Source of the DNA: Gammaproteobacteria bacterium
GTDB taxonomy: Bacteria; Pseudomonadota; Gammaproteobacteria; DSM-26407
Direction: 5' to 3'
Assembly: GCA_028694565.1 (NCBI GenBank)
Contig: JAQVKR010000100.1
Coordinates: 1-8,130 of the forward strand
Length of the DNA: 8,130 nt
Made by a program: the position numbers and the translations under genes. The notes under the pieces were generated by a model. The model did no database searches. It was not told where the DNA came from and saw only the letters and a program-made list of their open reading frames with translations. This document shows positions 7,469 through 8,130 of this stretch, one piece after another; within the stretch, counting starts at the first letter, position 1; the number at the start of each line of letters is the position of its first letter.

Positions 7469-7815
7469 GCAAAGTGTCGCTTGTCAGTGAGTTTCACAAG
7501 GATTCGCCCATTCCCGACCAGGAACAGATGCCCCACACGTCGGTACGCCCGATTCATATACCGGGTATACACCCCGTTGAGCTGGCGCATGCCGCCCGAA
7601 AGGTTCGTCTCCAGCGTCTCCACCACCACGTGATAGTGATTGCTCATCTGGCGCCACGCATGGCAGACCCAGTTGAACCGGCGACAGACCGCCCCGAACA
7701 CCGACAGCCAAGCCTCCCGATCGGCATCCCGGAAATAGATCGCCTCCCACCGATCACCCCGGGAGGTCACATGGTACAGACCACCTGAGAGCCCAATGCG
7801 CAGCGGCCGCGTCAT
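7459..7815 (-). pseudogene. Truncated REP-associated tyrosine transposase (Y1/IS200-like, RAYT)
   Basis: The 118-aa frame opens with MTRPLRIGLSGGLYHVTSRG, then FNWVCHAWRQMSNHYHVVVE and MRQLNGVYTRYMNRAYRRVG, the consensus N-terminal half of RAYT proteins. The HUH metal-binding motif is intact (H60-Y-H62). The match fades after VGHLF: the expected QGR(F/Y)KAILV reads LVGNGRILV, and an unrelated tail ends at TAA 7461. The family is normally about 150-320 aa. The C-terminal helix with the catalytic tyrosine (R/D-Y-I/V...NPV region) is absent, so the protein cannot be an active transposase. The GC content is lower than in the gsp genes, consistent with transfer. The start ATG 7815 has only GAGG very close to it. 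This is a decayed mobile-element relic. Confidence 0.85.
7480..7500. repeat. Small imperfect hairpin at the transposase/membrane-protein junction
   Basis: GTGA (7487-7490) pairs with TCAC (7494-7497) around a 3-nt loop, and CTT (7480-7482) can pair with AAG (7498-7500) across a bulge. Alternatively CTTGT pairs with ACAAG with an 11-nt loop. It lies just before the start of the membrane-protein gene, where the transposase similarity has ended. It could be a remnant of the element's end or chance. Confidence 0.3.
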
Positions 7816-8005
7816 TCCTCACCCGCACTCCATGCTGCTTGATTGCAAGACCTGACCCCGTCAGCGCGATTCACGGCCTGCACGCTCGCTGTCTACGCTT
7901 CGCAGCGCCGGTTACCCGGTCACCACGCAAGACTCGCTTCCGGCCGGTGGCCAACCTTTGCCGGGTGGGATCTCAAGCATCCCCTCATTTCAGACAACGA
8001 AAAAC
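7816..8005. other. Non-coding spacer with self-complementary segments, between two mobile-element remnants
   Basis: No convincing gene lies here on either strand. On the minus strand GTCAGGTCTTGCAATC (7856-7841) stands upstream of the RAYT start, as commonly seen at the 5' flank of such genes. Further on are short palindromic pieces: CCGG-TTAC-CCGG (7908-7919) and GGCC-GGT-GGCC (7942-7952). From memory, the minus-strand text GAAGCGAGTCTTGCG with GCGAAGCGTAGAC recalls structured RNA segments found in mobile introns, possibly a group II intron 5' part. This is a weak resemblance, not a call. Confidence 0.4.
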
Positions 8006-8033
8006 TGAACCGCACCGGGTTTACCGGAGACTG
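8006..8033. repeat. Probable terminal inverted repeat of the IS3-family element
   Basis: It begins TGAACCGCACCGGGTTTACC and continues to about 8033. The partner repeat would lie to the right of the window, so the inner limit is an estimate. Confidence 0.5.
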
Positions 8034-8044
8034 TTTTACTTGAG

Positions 8045-8130
8045 TCAGGCCACCATGGCTGACTCGTCTTGTTGGCGATAGTACGCCGCTTCAAGTTCTG
8101 CGGGTGGGACATTGCCGATCGGCTCGAGCA
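8045..8130 (-). CDS. IS3-family transposase (OrfB), C-terminal fragment (cut by window edge)
   Basis: The last 27 codons of a DDE-type integrase-like transposase enter from the right edge. They read LEPIGNVPPAELEAAYYRQQ, then DESAMVA and TGA at 8047-8045. The motif IGNVPPAE(L/F)EAAYY is the well-known C-terminus of IS3-family OrfB proteins in Proteobacteria. Only 11 nt lie between the stop and the probable terminal inverted repeat, the usual arrangement. The catalytic DDE residues are outside the window. Confidence 0.85.
   Translation of the reverse strand, partial: LEPIGNVPPAELEAAYYRQQDESAMVA

Larger units (their letters stand above)
8006..8130 (-). mobile_element. End of an IS3-family insertion sequence (continues beyond the window)
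   Basis: The boundary is set at 8006, where TGAACCGCACCGGGTTTACC begins. IS3-family elements end in 5'-TG, and sequences of this form are typical of their terminal inverted repeats. The 3' end of the transposase gene follows, pointing towards this end, as expected for orfB of IS3 elements. The other end and the target duplication lie outside the window, so neither completeness nor activity can be judged. Confidence 0.75.

Noticed and set aside
7459..7815. An intact, active RAYT transposase
   Set aside because: The frame stops before the C-terminal helix that carries the catalytic tyrosine, and the sequence after VGHLF departs from the family.
7839..8081. Plus-strand frame of 80 codons across the spacer and IS3 end
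   Set aside because: It crosses the inserted element's boundary and runs antisense to its transposase, with no family resemblance.

Overview
The window is a very GC-rich bacterial segment dominated by a type II secretion system (T2SS) operon read entirely on the minus strand. In transcription order, from right to left, it runs gspC, gspD, gspE, gspF, gspG, gspH and the first 19 codons of gspI, which is cut by the left edge. The gene order, the protein families and the high GC at third codon positions fit a gammaproteobacterium, perhaps from the GC-rich Chromatiales/Ectothiorhodospiraceae. That placement is inference from gene content and composition only.

Layout: 1-6745 is the gsp operon, packed tightly with 4-nt GTGA overlaps at gspD/gspE and gspH/gspI. 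Bases 6746-7012 are a leader without a convincing gene. Bases 7013-7468 encode a small single-pass membrane protein of unknown function in the same orientation. It is interrupted near its C-terminus by an in-frame amber codon, after which coding-like sequence continues for 13 codons. Its start lies inside the 3' end of a truncated REP-associated tyrosine transposase (RAYT/Y1-type) at 7459-7815. Bases 7816-8005 are non-coding, with short self-complementary segments. Bases 8006-8130 are one end of an IS3-family insertion sequence, with the last 27 codons of its transposase.

Function: GspD is the outer-membrane secretin. GspC links it to the inner-membrane platform, GspE is the cytoplasmic ATPase and GspF the polytopic platform protein. 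GspG is the major pseudopilin, and GspH and GspI are minor pseudopilins. The remaining genes (gspJ-N) and the prepilin peptidase presumably lie outside the window. The T2SS core looks intact and canonical. The unusual material is all at the right-hand edge, where mobile-element debris meets an uncharacterised membrane protein just upstream of gspC. I do not see a clearly new system. The best leads are that membrane protein with its amber codon, and the structured spacer.
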